This document shows positions 9,061 to 16,979 of a stretch of DNA of 35,001 bases, one piece after another; the stretch's first letter is position 1, and each line of letters starts with the position of its first letter. The DNA is from Demequinaceae bacterium (lineage in GTDB: Bacteria > Actinomycetota > Actinomycetes > Actinomycetales > Demequinaceae), in the NCBI GenBank assembly GCA_016933155.1, contig JAFGBM010000013.1, forward strand, positions 1 to 35,001. Direction: 5' to 3'. The notes beneath the pieces were generated by a model. It saw nothing but the letters and a program-made list of their open reading frames with translations, was not told the origin of the DNA and made no database searches. Both the position numbers and the translations under genes were made by a program.

Positions 9061-10374
9061 ATGATTCGGACTCGCGCCCTCACCTGCCTTGTTGTTCTCG
9101 TGTTGACTGGGTGTTCTTCTTCCAGCCCGACGGAGACCTCCGCAGGCCCAAGCCCGACTCCCCCGCCCACAGCTACGCCGACGACCACGCCGCTGAGCCT
9201 GGATGACGCCGCCCAAGCCATCGTCGGACAACTGGGCGATGACGCATCTGCCAATGTCCTTGTCCTCGTCAATCAGGACCTATACGATCCCCTTGCGCCA
9301 GAGCTGGCCACCCTTGAAGAGGACATGCGAAACGAGGCTTGGCATCCCGTTTCTTCGATCATGCCAACAACAACGGCGGAAGAACTCAGGGGATTTCTCC
9401 ACAGCATCTATGCCCATAAGCCCTTCGCGGGCGTCTTCCTGGTCGGAACCTTCCCGTATGCCGAGAGTTCCGCGTACCTGGACCAAGGCGCGGACTGGGC
9501 CGGGCCGGCCGACCACTACCTCATGGACCTCGACGGCACCTGGACCGATGCGAACAAGGACGGAATCTACGACGCTCTCTCCGATGGGGCCGGCGATCGG
9601 AAGCCGGAGATTTTCATCGGCCGACTGAACGCCGAGCATGTCGACATCTTCAATGAGTCCGAAGTCGACCTCATGAAGGACTACTTCGACCGGGACCACG
9701 CCTACCGCACCGGGAACCTGAGCGCGCAAGATGCGGCAATCTACGCGACGTATGCCCACCATCACTACGGGCGCTATGAGGCGACCAGTGCCACCTGGTC
9801 GCAGAACGAGATCGACTCCATAGTCGGGTTGACCGCCGAGACGTACGCGTTCGTCTTCGACGATGAGGCCGGAAGCGACGAATGGCCGACGGAATTCTGG
9901 AACGTCTCGAGTTCAGACGAGCGATCGGAGGTGATCGCCCAGCAGGAGTTCATCACGCTGATGAGCGATGGCTACACCTACCTTTCAATTGGGATTCATG
10001 GTTGGCATGAGGGATGGGGCGGCCTGTTTACCAATGTCGACGTCCTCTCCGTTCTCGATTCGGGGGGACAGCTTCCCTTGTTCGTCTCGTCCTCCTCCTG
10101 CTCGACGGGCGACATCGCTTTGGAAAACGACATCGGAAGCACGTTGACCCTGGGCGGAAGCCTGATCTTCTTCGGTTTCGCGGTCCCGTCGGAGATCACT
10201 TGGGAAGAGATCGTTGTCTACAACGAGGCCCTAGCCGACCTCCCCGTGGGTCCGGCGCTCCTCGAGACGCAGACTTATTCCATCTCGGTAGATTCCGCGC
10301 CCATTCCCAGCAGTGTGAACTGGATCCTCCTCGGGGACCCGACCCTCAGGGTGGGCGTGTCCACCGCCTCCTAG
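9061..10374 (+). CDS. Gingipain-like (C25, clan CD) cysteine peptidase lipoprotein
   Basis: A 437-residue lipoprotein: signal peptide ending in the lipobox LTGC (Cys18), then a Ser/Thr/Pro linker (19-45). The rest matches the C25/caspase-like layout: FLVGTFPY, DHYLMDLDGTWTDANKDG, KPEIFIGRLN, then the candidate catalytic His313 in SIGIHGWHEGW and Cys347 in SSSSCSTGD, ending with LLGDPTLRV, which resembles the GDPTLR ending of C25 domains. It should act on the outer face of the membrane, probably cleaving proteins. There is no C-terminal sorting domain. Sampled G+C is 50-58%, below the neighbours. It diverges from the DUF5998 gene and has a hairpin after its stop. The family call is from motifs only; the substrate is unknown. 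Confidence 0.75.
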   Translation: MIRTRALTCLVVLVLTGCSSSSPTETSAGPSPTPPPTATPTTTPLSLDDAAQAIVGQLGDDASANVLVLVNQDLYDPLAPELATLEEDMRNEAWHPVSSIMPTTTAEELRGFLHSIYAHKPFAGVFLVGTFPYAESSAYLDQGADWAGPADHYLMDLDGTWTDANKDGIYDALSDGAGDRKPEIFIGRLNAEHVDIFNESEVDLMKDYFDRDHAYRTGNLSAQDAAIYATYAHHHYGRYEATSATWSQNEIDSIVGLTAETYAFVFDDEAGSDEWPTEFWNVSSSDERSEVIAQQEFITLMSDGYTYLSIGIHGWHEGWGGLFTNVDVLSVLDSGGQLPLFVSSSSCSTGDIALENDIGSTLTLGGSLIFFGFAVPSEITWEEIVVYNEALADLPVGPALLETQTYSISVDSAPIPSSVNWILLGDPTLRVGVSTAS

Positions 10375-10398
10375 GAAGACCGCACTCGCCCCAATCAA

Positions 10399-10435
10399 CT
10401 GCCACCCGTGATGGTCACCCCATCCGGTGTGGCAG
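10399..10435 (+). terminator. Hairpin after the C25-like gene
   Basis: CTGCCAC (10399-10405) pairs with GTGGCAG (10429-10435), and inside it GATGG (10410-10414) pairs with CCATC (10420-10424) around a 5-nt loop. It starts 25 nt after the upstream stop and lies before parC. There is no U-tract, as is common in actinobacterial terminators. Confidence 0.6.
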
Positions 10436-10504
10436 CCGAGGTGCGTCAGGGATGGGCGAGACAATGCCCCGTAGACCCGTGACATCGAAGAGAGGAACGA
10501 GCCC

Positions 10505-12946
10505 GTGACGGCCACGGAGGCCCCCGAGGACTCGCAGATCGTCGACATCGACGTGAGCGAGGAGATGGAGCAATCCTTCCTCGAGTATGCCTATTCCGTC
10601 ATCTACGCCCGCGCCCTCCCCGACGCCCGCGACGGCCTCAAGCCCGTCCAGCGCCGCATCGTCTACATGATGAACGAGATGGGGCTCCGGCCCGACCACT
10701 CCCACGTCAAGTCCGCCCGCGTCGTCGGCGAGGTCATGGGCAAGCTCCACCCCCACGGCGACCAGGCCATCTACGACGCGCTCGTCCGGATGTCCCAGCC
10801 GTTCTCCCTCCGGCTCCCCCTCGTCGACGGTCACGGCAACTTCGGCTCCCTGGACGACGGCCCCGCCGCCGCCCGCTATACCGAGGCGCGCCTCGCCCCC
10901 GCCGCGATGGCCCTGACCGCCGACATCGCCGAGGACACCGTCGACTTCGTCCCCAACTACGACAACAAGCTCACCCAGCCGTCCGTCCTTCCGGCCGCCA
11001 TCCCCAACCTCCTCGTCAACGGGGCCTCGGGGATCGCCGTCGGGATGGCGAGCAACATGCCCCCCCACAACCTCATCGAGGTCATCGCCGCCGCCCACCA
11101 CCTCCTCGCCCACCCGGAGGCGACCACCGCCGAACTCATGCACTTCGTGCCGGGGCCGGACCTACCCGGGGGCGGGAAGATCACCGGACTCGAGGGGATC
11201 CGCGACGCGTACGAGGGGGGCCGGGGGGCGTTCAAGACGCGGGCGACCGCCCGGATCGAGAAGGTCTCGTCCCGACGGCAGGGAATCGTCATCACCGAGC
11301 TCCCCTATCTTGTTGGGCCTGAGAGGGTGATAGAGAAGATCAAGGAGGCCATCACCGCCCGGCGCCTCGAGGGGGTGGCGGCGGTCACCGACCTGACGGA
11401 CCGGCACCACGGGCTCCGGCTCGTCGTGGAGGTCAAGAGCGGATTCGTGCCGGAATCCGTGCTCGAACGCCTCTTCCAACTGACCCCGCTCGAGGAGACC
11501 TTCGGGATCAACAACGTGGCCCTCGTCGACGGGGAGCCCCAGACCCTGGGCCTGCGTGAGCTGCTCGTGGTGTGGGTGGGGCACCGGCTTGAGGTCGTCA
11601 GGCGGAGGAGTGAGCATCGGCTGGGCGCCAGGCGCGACCGGCTCCACCTGGTCGACGGGTTATTGATCGCGATCCTCGACATCGACGAGGCCATCCGGAT
11701 CATCCGGGCGGCTGACGACGCGGGGGTGGCGCGCGAAGGGCTCATGTCGGCGTTCGACCTGAGCGAGGTGCAGGCGGAATACATCCTCGAGCTCAAGCTC
11801 CGACGCCTGACCAAGTTCTCCCGGACCGAGTTGGAGACCGAGAAGGCCAGGCTCATGGCCGAGATCGCCGACCTTGAGGAGATCCTCGGGTCCGATGCCG
11901 CCCTTCGGGCCGTCGTGGCGCGCGAGATGGACTCGGTGGCTGCTGCGTATGGGACGCCCCGCCGGACGATTCTCCTGACCGATGGGGGTGGGCCGTCCCC
12001 TGCCGCGAATGGCACGTCCGCCAAGGCCGCGGGCGCGCCCCTCCAGATCGAGGACGTCCCCTGCTTCGCCCTGCTCAGCGTGACCGGGCTCGTGGCTCGA
12101 ACTTCGTCCGATGCCCCCGTCGTCCGGGCCGGCCGACGGTCCCCCCACGACGCGCTCCGCTCCGTCGTTCCTGCGACCGCCCGGGCCGACGTCGGGGTCG
12201 TGACGAGCGCGGGCCGGATCGTGCGCCTCTCGCTCCTCGATGTGCCCGCCCTTGCTCCTTCGGCCGATCCTCCGTCCCTTGGGGGCGGAACCCCGCTCGC
12301 CGAGGTCGTGTCGCTGGACAAGGGCGAGGAGGCGGTGGCCCTCGTTCCGTTAGGGGCCGAGACGCCGCTCGCCCTCGGGACGGCCCAGGGCGTCGTCAAG
12401 CGGGTCGCCCCCGAGGAACCGCCGCAAAAGGAGTCGTGGGAGGTGATTGCGCTCCGGGAAGGGGACGCCGTGGTCGGGGCCACCCTCGCGGACGACGACG
12501 CCGAATTGGTTTTCGTCACCTCCGACGCCCAGCTCCTCAGATATTCGGCCTCGCTCGTCAGGCCCCAGGGCCGGGGCGCCGGTGGCATGGCCGGTATCTC
12601 AGTTTCCGAGGGGCAGGGGGTCGTGTTCTTCGGGGCCGTCGCGGTCGACGCCCAGGAGCCGGTCGCGGTGACGGTCGCCGGGCCCTCGACCGCGCTTCCC
12701 GGGACCGCCCGCGGGACCGTCAAGGTCACCCCGCTCGCGGAGTTCCCCCCGAAGGGCCGGGCCACCGGCGGGGTCCGGGCCCACAAGTTCCTCAAGGACG
12801 AGGATGCGCTGCTCCTCGCCTGGGCCGGACCCTCGCCCGCCCGCGCCGTCACCTCGGGCGGCCAGGCCGTCCCCCTGCCCACCGAATTCGGCCGTCGGGA
12901 TGCGTCGGGCACCCCGCCCCGTACCCCGATACACGGGATCGGCTAG
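10505..12946 (+). CDS. parC: DNA topoisomerase IV subunit A
   Basis: The 813-residue type IIA topoisomerase A subunit cleaves and rejoins DNA with ParE to decatenate chromosomes. The N-terminal winged-helix domain carries the active-site Tyr125 in [10 protein letters not shown], preceded by [13 protein letters not shown] and [17 protein letters not shown] coiled tower and primary dimer interface follow (about 330-490), then a C-terminal beta-pinwheel. The true GyrA box is absent; a degenerate [13 protein letters not shown] is present. This and the neighbouring rpoD support ParC over GyrA. The start is GTG with GAGAGG upstream. Gln87 sits where E. coli GyrA has the quinolone-contacting Ser83. 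A VOC gene follows 4 bp downstream. Confidence 0.95.
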   Translation: MTATEAPEDSQIVDIDVSEEMEQSFLEYAYSVIYARALPDARDGLKPVQRRIVYMMNEMGLRPDHSHVKSARVVGEVMGKLHPHGDQAIYDALVRMSQPFSLRLPLVDGHGNFGSLDDGPAAARYTEARLAPAAMALTADIAEDTVDFVPNYDNKLTQPSVLPAAIPNLLVNGASGIAVGMASNMPPHNLIEVIAAAHHLLAHPEATTAELMHFVPGPDLPGGGKITGLEGIRDAYEGGRGAFKTRATARIEKVSSRRQGIVITELPYLVGPERVIEKIKEAITARRLEGVAAVTDLTDRHHGLRLVVEVKSGFVPESVLERLFQLTPLEETFGINNVALVDGEPQTLGLRELLVVWVGHRLEVVRRRSEHRLGARRDRLHLVDGLLIAILDIDEAIRIIRAADDAGVAREGLMSAFDLSEVQAEYILELKLRRLTKFSRTELETEKARLMAEIADLEEILGSDAALRAVVAREMDSVAAAYGTPRRTILLTDGGGPSPAANGTSAKAAGAPLQIEDVPCFALLSVTGLVARTSSDAPVVRAGRRSPHDALRSVVPATARADVGVVTSAGRIVRLSLLDVPALAPSADPPSLGGGTPLAEVVSLDKGEEAVALVPLGAETPLALGTAQGVVKRVAPEEPPQKESWEVIALREGDAVVGATLADDDAELVFVTSDAQLLRYSASLVRPQGRGAGGMAGISVSEGQGVVFFGAVAVDAQEPVAVTVAGPSTALPGTARGTVKVTPLAEFPPKGRATGGVRAHKFLKDEDALLLAWAGPSPARAVTSGGQAVPLPTEFGRRDASGTPPRTPIHGIG

Positions 12947-12950
12947 ACCC

Positions 12951-13334
12951 ATGATCCGCTTCCACAACGCGATCGCCTTCGTCGAGTCCGTGTCGGCCTC
13001 GACCGCCTTCTACCGGGACATCATCGGGATCACTCCGATCTTCGAATCCGAGACCTTCGTGCTCTTCCCGGACGGCTTCTCCATCCACGACGGCGACGCC
13101 CTCCACGACGCGGCGCTCGGGCGTTCCCGCGAACCCGGGGCAACCTGGGGCCGCGACAACACCGTTTACTACTTCGTCAGCGACACGCTCGACGAGGATT
13201 TCTCCCGCGTCACGAAGGCCTCGACGATCCTTCACACGATCCAAGCCCTGCCTTCCGGCGAACTCGCCTTCCGGTGCCTCGACCCCGACGGCCATATCCT
13301 CGAGGTCGGCGACGGGATCTACGAGCCGCACTGA
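12951..13334 (+). CDS. VOC (glyoxalase/bleomycin resistance fold) family protein
   Basis: A 127-residue single VOC module: MIRFHNAIAFVESVSASTAF begins the first beta-alpha-beta-beta-beta unit, YFVSDTLDEDF starts the second, and FRCLDPDGHILEVGDG closes it with the Glu of the usual metal site. ATG 12951, 4 bp after the parC stop, gives the normal domain length; a longer upstream frame would only overlap the parC end. It is probably cotranscribed with parC. The substrate is unknown: the fold serves isomerases, dioxygenases and antibiotic-binding proteins. Confidence 0.85.
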   Translation: MIRFHNAIAFVESVSASTAFYRDIIGITPIFESETFVLFPDGFSIHDGDALHDAALGRSREPGATWGRDNTVYYFVSDTLDEDFSRVTKASTILHTIQALPSGELAFRCLDPDGHILEVGDGIYEPH

Positions 13335-13385
13335 TCGCGGGTCGTTTCCCACCCGTTCGGCAGCATCTGAGGCGCGTCCCAACGC

Positions 13386-13640
13386 TCAGTAGTGGTAGCG
13401 GCAGGCGACGATCTCGATCGCGTCGTCCCGGATCCGGTAGACGAGCCGGTGCTCCTGGTCGATGCGTCTCGACCAGAAGCCCGCAAGCGAATGCCTCAGT
13501 TCTTCCGGCTTGCCGATGCCCTTATGGCCGTTGCGAACAATGTCGGCGATCAGGGCGTTGACACGCTTGAGCGTCTTCCTGTCGCCCGCCTGCCACGAGA
13601 GGTAGTCCTCCCAGGCGCGAGACGTGAAGAGGACTCGCAC
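13386..13640 (-). CDS. yoeB: YoeB family toxin (ribosome-dependent mRNA endonuclease)
   Basis: The 84-residue product has the same length as E. coli YoeB, and the residues used by that enzyme fall at identical numbers: Glu46, Arg59, Arg65, His83 and Tyr84 (GKPEELRH, FWSRRIDQEHRLVYR, ACRYHY). This supports GTG 13640 as the start, 8 bp after the antitoxin stop, and predicts an active toxin that cuts mRNA in the ribosomal A site. The antitoxin is encoded immediately upstream. The two genes are cotranscribed and should be repressed by the YefM-YoeB complex. Confidence 0.95.
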   Translation of the reverse strand: MRVLFTSRAWEDYLSWQAGDRKTLKRVNALIADIVRNGHKGIGKPEELRHSLAGFWSRRIDQEHRLVYRIRDDAIEIVACRYHY

Positions 13641-13648
13641 GGGACGCG

Positions 13649-13900
13649 TTACTTCAGGAGTTCGCGCTCGGCCGCCTCGCCGCTCTCGAGCTCGGCTATC
13701 GAGTCGAGAAGGTGCCGGGCGTTTGCGGGCACGCGCATGAGGAAGGCCGTCTCCACTATCGAGGTGTAGTCGTCCACCGCCATGACGACCACGGAGGGCT
13801 TGCCCGCACGGGTGATGAGGACCTCCTCGCGGTCGTTGGCGACTGCGTCGAGGGTCGCGGCGTAGTTCGCTCGCGACTCGGAGAAGCTGACGGTCTTCAT
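13649..13900 (-). CDS. yefM: YefM/Phd family antitoxin
   Basis: The 83-residue protein begins MKTVSFSESRANYAATLDAV, the standard N-terminal DNA-binding and dimerisation fold of Phd/YefM antitoxins, continues with VLITRAGKPSVVVMAVDDY, and ends in an acidic helical tail (about 60-83) that should wrap the YoeB active site. It precedes yoeB, the normal gene order. ATG 13900 is preceded by a -10 box 6 nt upstream and no SD, so translation is probably leaderless. YefM is expected to be labile and to repress its own promoter. Confidence 0.95.
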   Translation of the reverse strand: MKTVSFSESRANYAATLDAVANDREEVLITRAGKPSVVVMAVDDYTSIVETAFLMRVPANARHLLDSIAELESGEAAERELLK

Positions 13901-13906
13901 GGGACC

Positions 13907-13936
13907 ATTGTAGGACGTTGTACATACTTCTGTACA
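13907..13936 (-). promoter_or_regulatory. yefM-yoeB promoter with paired TGTACA operator
   Basis: A -10 box TACAAT (13912-13907) lies 6 nt before the ATG. Two TGTACA palindromes (13919-13924 and 13931-13936) have centres 12 bp apart. The distal one sits at the -35 position with an 18-bp spacer; the proximal one is in the spacer. E. coli YefM-YoeB binds a pair of TGTACA cores with the same 12-bp spacing, so binding here should block RNA polymerase. Confidence 0.85.
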
Positions 13937-13982
13937 TGCCCCTCACGGGGTGTTGATAACGCCGGTAACGAAGAGGCCTGGC

Positions 13983-15842
13983 CTATCGCTCGATCTGGGT
14001 GACGTCCCTGACGGCCCCGCGGGCGGCGCTCGTCGTCATGGCCGCGTAGGCCCGAAGGGCAGGCGTCACGGTCCGGTCGCGAGTCGGCTTCCAGGCCATC
14101 GCCCCGCGGGCCTCCATCGCCTTCCGCCGCTTCTCGAGTTCCGCCTCCGGGATGAGCAGGTCGAGCTTTCGTTCGACGATATCGATGAGGATCCGGTCGC
14201 CCTCCTCGATCAGGCCGATGGCCCCGCCCTCGGTAGCCTCCGGGGAGACGTGACAAATGCTGAGCCCAGACGTTCCGCCCGAGAACCGCCCGTCGGTGAT
14301 AAGCGCGCACACCTTCCCAAGACCTTTGCCCTTGAGGAACGAGGTCGGGTAGAGCATCTCCTGCATGCCCGGCCCGCCGCGCGGACCCTCATAGACGATG
14401 ACGACCACGTCGCCCGCCTGGATCTTGTTCCCGAGGATCGCCTCGCAGGCGGCCTCCTGGGAATGGAAGACCCTGGCCGGGCCCTCGAAGTGGAAGATCG
14501 ACTCGTCCACCCCGGCGGTCTTGACGATGCCGCCGTCCCGGACGAGGTTCCCGAAAAGCACCGCGAGCCCTCCCTCACGGTTGTAGGCGTGTTCGATGTC
14601 CCGGAGGCACCCCGACTCCCGGTCGAGGTCGGGCGTCTCGAAGTAAGTCTCCTGGGAGAAGCCGGCCTGGCCGACCACACCCGACGGGGCCGCGAGTGCC
14701 CGCTTCTGCGCCGCATCGGAGGCGGTCGGGCGCCGAATGTCGTTGAGGTCGATGGCCTCGCCGATCGTCGGCGCGTGGACGGTGTAGGCCTCCCGGTGGA
14801 TGAGCCCCGCCCGGTCGAGCTCCCCCATGATCGAGAGGATGCCGCCGACCCGGTTGACGTCCTCCAGGTGGAACCGCGACGAGGGCGCGACCTTGCAGAC
14901 GTTCGGCACCTTGCGGCTGAGCCGGTCGATGTCGGCCATCGTGAAGTCGACCCCGGCCTCCTGGGCGATCGCGAGGAGGTGGAGGACGGTGTTGGTGGAA
15001 CCGCCCATGGCGATGTCCAGGGTCATGGCGTTCTCGAACGCCTCGAAGGTGGCGATCGACCGGGGAAGGACGGAGTCGTCCCCGCCGACGTAATGGGCCT
15101 TCGCCATCTCGACGATGCGGCGTCCCGCTTCCTCGAACAGCCCCCACCGGGAGGCGTGGGTGGCGACCAGCGTCCCATTGCCGGGTAGGGACAGGCCGAG
15201 GGCCTCGCACAGGCAGTTCATGCTGTTGGCGGTGAACATCCCGGAGCACGACCCGCAGGTCGGGCAGGCCGACCGCTCGAGCGCCCCGATCTCATCGTCC
15301 GTCACGGAGTCGTCGCTGGCCGCGACCATCGCGTCGACGAGGTCGAGGGCATGGGTGGACGCCTGTCCGGCGATGGTGCCGGTGTACTTCCCGGCCTCCA
15401 TCGGCCCGCCCGAGACCACGATGGTCGGGATGTTGAGGCGCATGGCGGCCATGACCATCCCGGGGGTGATCTTGTCGCAGTTGGTGATGCACAGCAACGC
15501 GTCGGCGCAGTGGGCGTTGGCCATGTATTCGACGCTGTCGGCGATCAACTCGCGGCTGGGAAGCGAGTACAGCATCCCGCCGTGCCCCATGGCGATGCCG
15601 TCATCGATGGCGATGGTGTTGAACTCGGCGCCCCATCCCCCGGCCGCGTCGATGACCTTCTTGACGCGTTGGCCCATGTCGTGGAGGTGGACGTGGCCGG
15701 GAACGAACTGGGAGAAGCTGTTGACGATGGCGATGATGGGCTTCCCGAAATCCCCATCCTTCATCCCCGTGGCCCGCCAGAGGGCGCGTGCCCCCGCCAT
15801 GGACCGCCCTGCGGTACTGGTCTTGCTGCGATATTCGGACAT
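13983..15842 (-). CDS. ilvD: Dihydroxy-acid dehydratase
   Basis: IlvD dehydrates 2,3-dihydroxy acids to 2-oxo acids in valine, isoleucine and pantothenate synthesis and carries an Fe-S cluster. Visible cluster motifs are [12 protein letters not shown] and [18 protein letters not shown]. Other signatures are [14 protein letters not shown] and [21 protein letters not shown] chose ATG 15842 ([20 protein letters not shown]) because it aligns with the E. coli IlvD N-terminus and gives 619 residues against 616; TTG 15860 and ATG 15851 are in frame. TACGAT lies 7 nt before the chosen start, so it may be leaderless. No other ilv gene is nearby. Confidence 0.95.
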   Translation of the reverse strand: MSEYRSKTSTAGRSMAGARALWRATGMKDGDFGKPIIAIVNSFSQFVPGHVHLHDMGQRVKKVIDAAGGWGAEFNTIAIDDGIAMGHGGMLYSLPSRELIADSVEYMANAHCADALLCITNCDKITPGMVMAAMRLNIPTIVVSGGPMEAGKYTGTIAGQASTHALDLVDAMVAASDDSVTDDEIGALERSACPTCGSCSGMFTANSMNCLCEALGLSLPGNGTLVATHASRWGLFEEAGRRIVEMAKAHYVGGDDSVLPRSIATFEAFENAMTLDIAMGGSTNTVLHLLAIAQEAGVDFTMADIDRLSRKVPNVCKVAPSSRFHLEDVNRVGGILSIMGELDRAGLIHREAYTVHAPTIGEAIDLNDIRRPTASDAAQKRALAAPSGVVGQAGFSQETYFETPDLDRESGCLRDIEHAYNREGGLAVLFGNLVRDGGIVKTAGVDESIFHFEGPARVFHSQEAACEAILGNKIQAGDVVVIVYEGPRGGPGMQEMLYPTSFLKGKGLGKVCALITDGRFSGGTSGLSICHVSPEATEGGAIGLIEEGDRILIDIVERKLDLLIPEAELEKRRKAMEARGAMAWKPTRDRTVTPALRAYAAMTTSAARGAVRDVTQIER

Positions 15843-15894
15843 GTCTGTCATCGTAGCCAATGAACCGACTCAGAAAGAGGCAGCCAACCCAAGT

Positions 15895-16272
15895 TCAGAT
15901 GGGTTCACACAATCGACGCTTCACCTCAGAAACGAACTCCTCAACAGGCATCTCGAACTTCATTTCCGGGTAGATGTCACATACCATCTCAACCACCCCC
16001 CGGTCGTGATAGACGGACAGATACGCGGTATTGAATGAGCGCGGCTGGTTATCCCTGTACGACCGAGCATGCAACAGACACTCGGCAAGCACGTAATCAA
16101 CTAGTTCAGGATCCGGGCCCGAACGACAGGGAATTACGGGACACTCCATCTCGAGAAACTCGCGAAACGTGTACTCCTCCACGAAATCATCCTCCCACCG
16201 GATACGCAGCTGCGACCGAGACGTCGCCGACAAACCCAACCTCAAGATAGAAGGCAGATTGACCCGCTCCAC
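15895..16272 (-). CDS. Unrecognised 125-residue protein on a lower-GC islet
   Basis: I do not recognise this protein. It is soluble and acidic (WEDDFVEEYTFREFLEMECP), with an alpha/beta look, four Cys and a C-terminal amphipathic helix (MPVEEFVSEVKRRL). GTG 16272 has an AAGGGGG Shine-Dalgarno 5 nt upstream, which supports a real gene. Hand-counted G+C over 15901-16080 is 53%, against 67% in the adjacent ilvD, suggesting acquired DNA. It lies 103 bp after the membrane protein gene and ends 52 bp before the ilvD start. Size and composition would suit an immunity-type or effector-partner protein, but nothing shows this. Confidence 0.6.
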   Translation of the reverse strand: MERVNLPSILRLGLSATSRSQLRIRWEDDFVEEYTFREFLEMECPVIPCRSGPDPELVDYVLAECLLHARSYRDNQPRSFNTAYLSVYHDRGVVEMVCDIYPEMKFEMPVEEFVSEVKRRLCEPI

Positions 16273-16375
16273 GTGGCCCCCTTGTCGCCGATCCGATTAG
16301 CCAGCAGAACCCTGAGCCTCCTGGGCGTCGAAGCACCCGCGATCGAGGCTCCACGGAGAGAACGAAATCCACCGA

Positions 16376-16921
16376 CTACCGCTTTCCTGTGCCGCTGCTC
16401 CGAACCTGTTCTTGCCAACTAGCGAGCTGTGCGTGCTGCACTCGTGTGACGGGAGCATCGACGTCGCATACAATCGCCGACGTGCCATCCGACAGCATCC
16501 ATGAGTACCCGATCTGATTTCCATCCTTGTCACGTCGACTCGTCTTGGGCCTTGACTTCAACGTGAGCGTAGGGGTGTCGCGATCAACGACGATCCACAC
16601 CCGTCGAAGGTGTCCCAACAGCGTGGCTAACCTCCAGTGGTCACCCACCTCATGGGAATAGAGGACCGCAAGTCGGCCAGAGGTCGTCCACCAACGCAGC
16701 GGTACCCAACACAAGATCACGACAATCGGAACCGCCAGAAGAAGGTACACAATCTTTGTCTCTTCTATCTGCCGGAAGATGGAACTGGGACTGAAGTCAT
16801 TTGTGTCACGCAGCCCGAATACGAGAAGCCCAGAACCGAACACCACAGCGAATCCGAGACTACGAAGGTACAGTCGTCGCGCGGGTGGCGAGACCACCGA
16901 AGTCCGCACGATCGGGGTCAT
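16376..16921 (-). CDS. Unrecognised two-TM membrane protein
   Basis: A 181-residue protein with two predicted membrane helices, about 20-38 (LGFAVVFGSGLLVFGL) and 56-77 (KIVYLLLAVPIVVILCWVPL), followed by a cytoplasmic basic and beta-rich domain of about 100 residues (RRVWIVVDRDTPTLTLKSR, YSWMLSDGTSAIVCDVDAP). That domain could be PH-like, but I see no diagnostic motif. AAAGGA lies 6 nt before ATG 16921, a good ribosome site. It sits 58 bp after parE in the same direction and shares the lower-GC islet with the 125-residue gene, so the two may have arrived together. Confidence 0.65.
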   Translation of the reverse strand: MTPIVRTSVVSPPARRLYLRSLGFAVVFGSGLLVFGLRDTNDFSPSSIFRQIEETKIVYLLLAVPIVVILCWVPLRWWTTSGRLAVLYSHEVGDHWRLATLLGHLRRVWIVVDRDTPTLTLKSRPKTSRRDKDGNQIGYSWMLSDGTSAIVCDVDAPVTRVQHAQLASWQEQVRSSGTGKR

Positions 16922-16979
16922 CTGCTTCCTTTCACAACCAGAGCGAACTCGTATCGCATGATGACCTGGCTATGCATGA

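Noticed and set aside
11305-12912. A 535-codon minus-strand frame
   Set aside because: Antisense to parC, which has all family motifs; the reverse frame is Ser/Arg-rich low complexity.
13337-13360. Possible terminator between the VOC gene and yoeB (CGGGT-N8-ACCCG)
   Set aside because: Only a 5-bp stem with a large loop; too weak to call.
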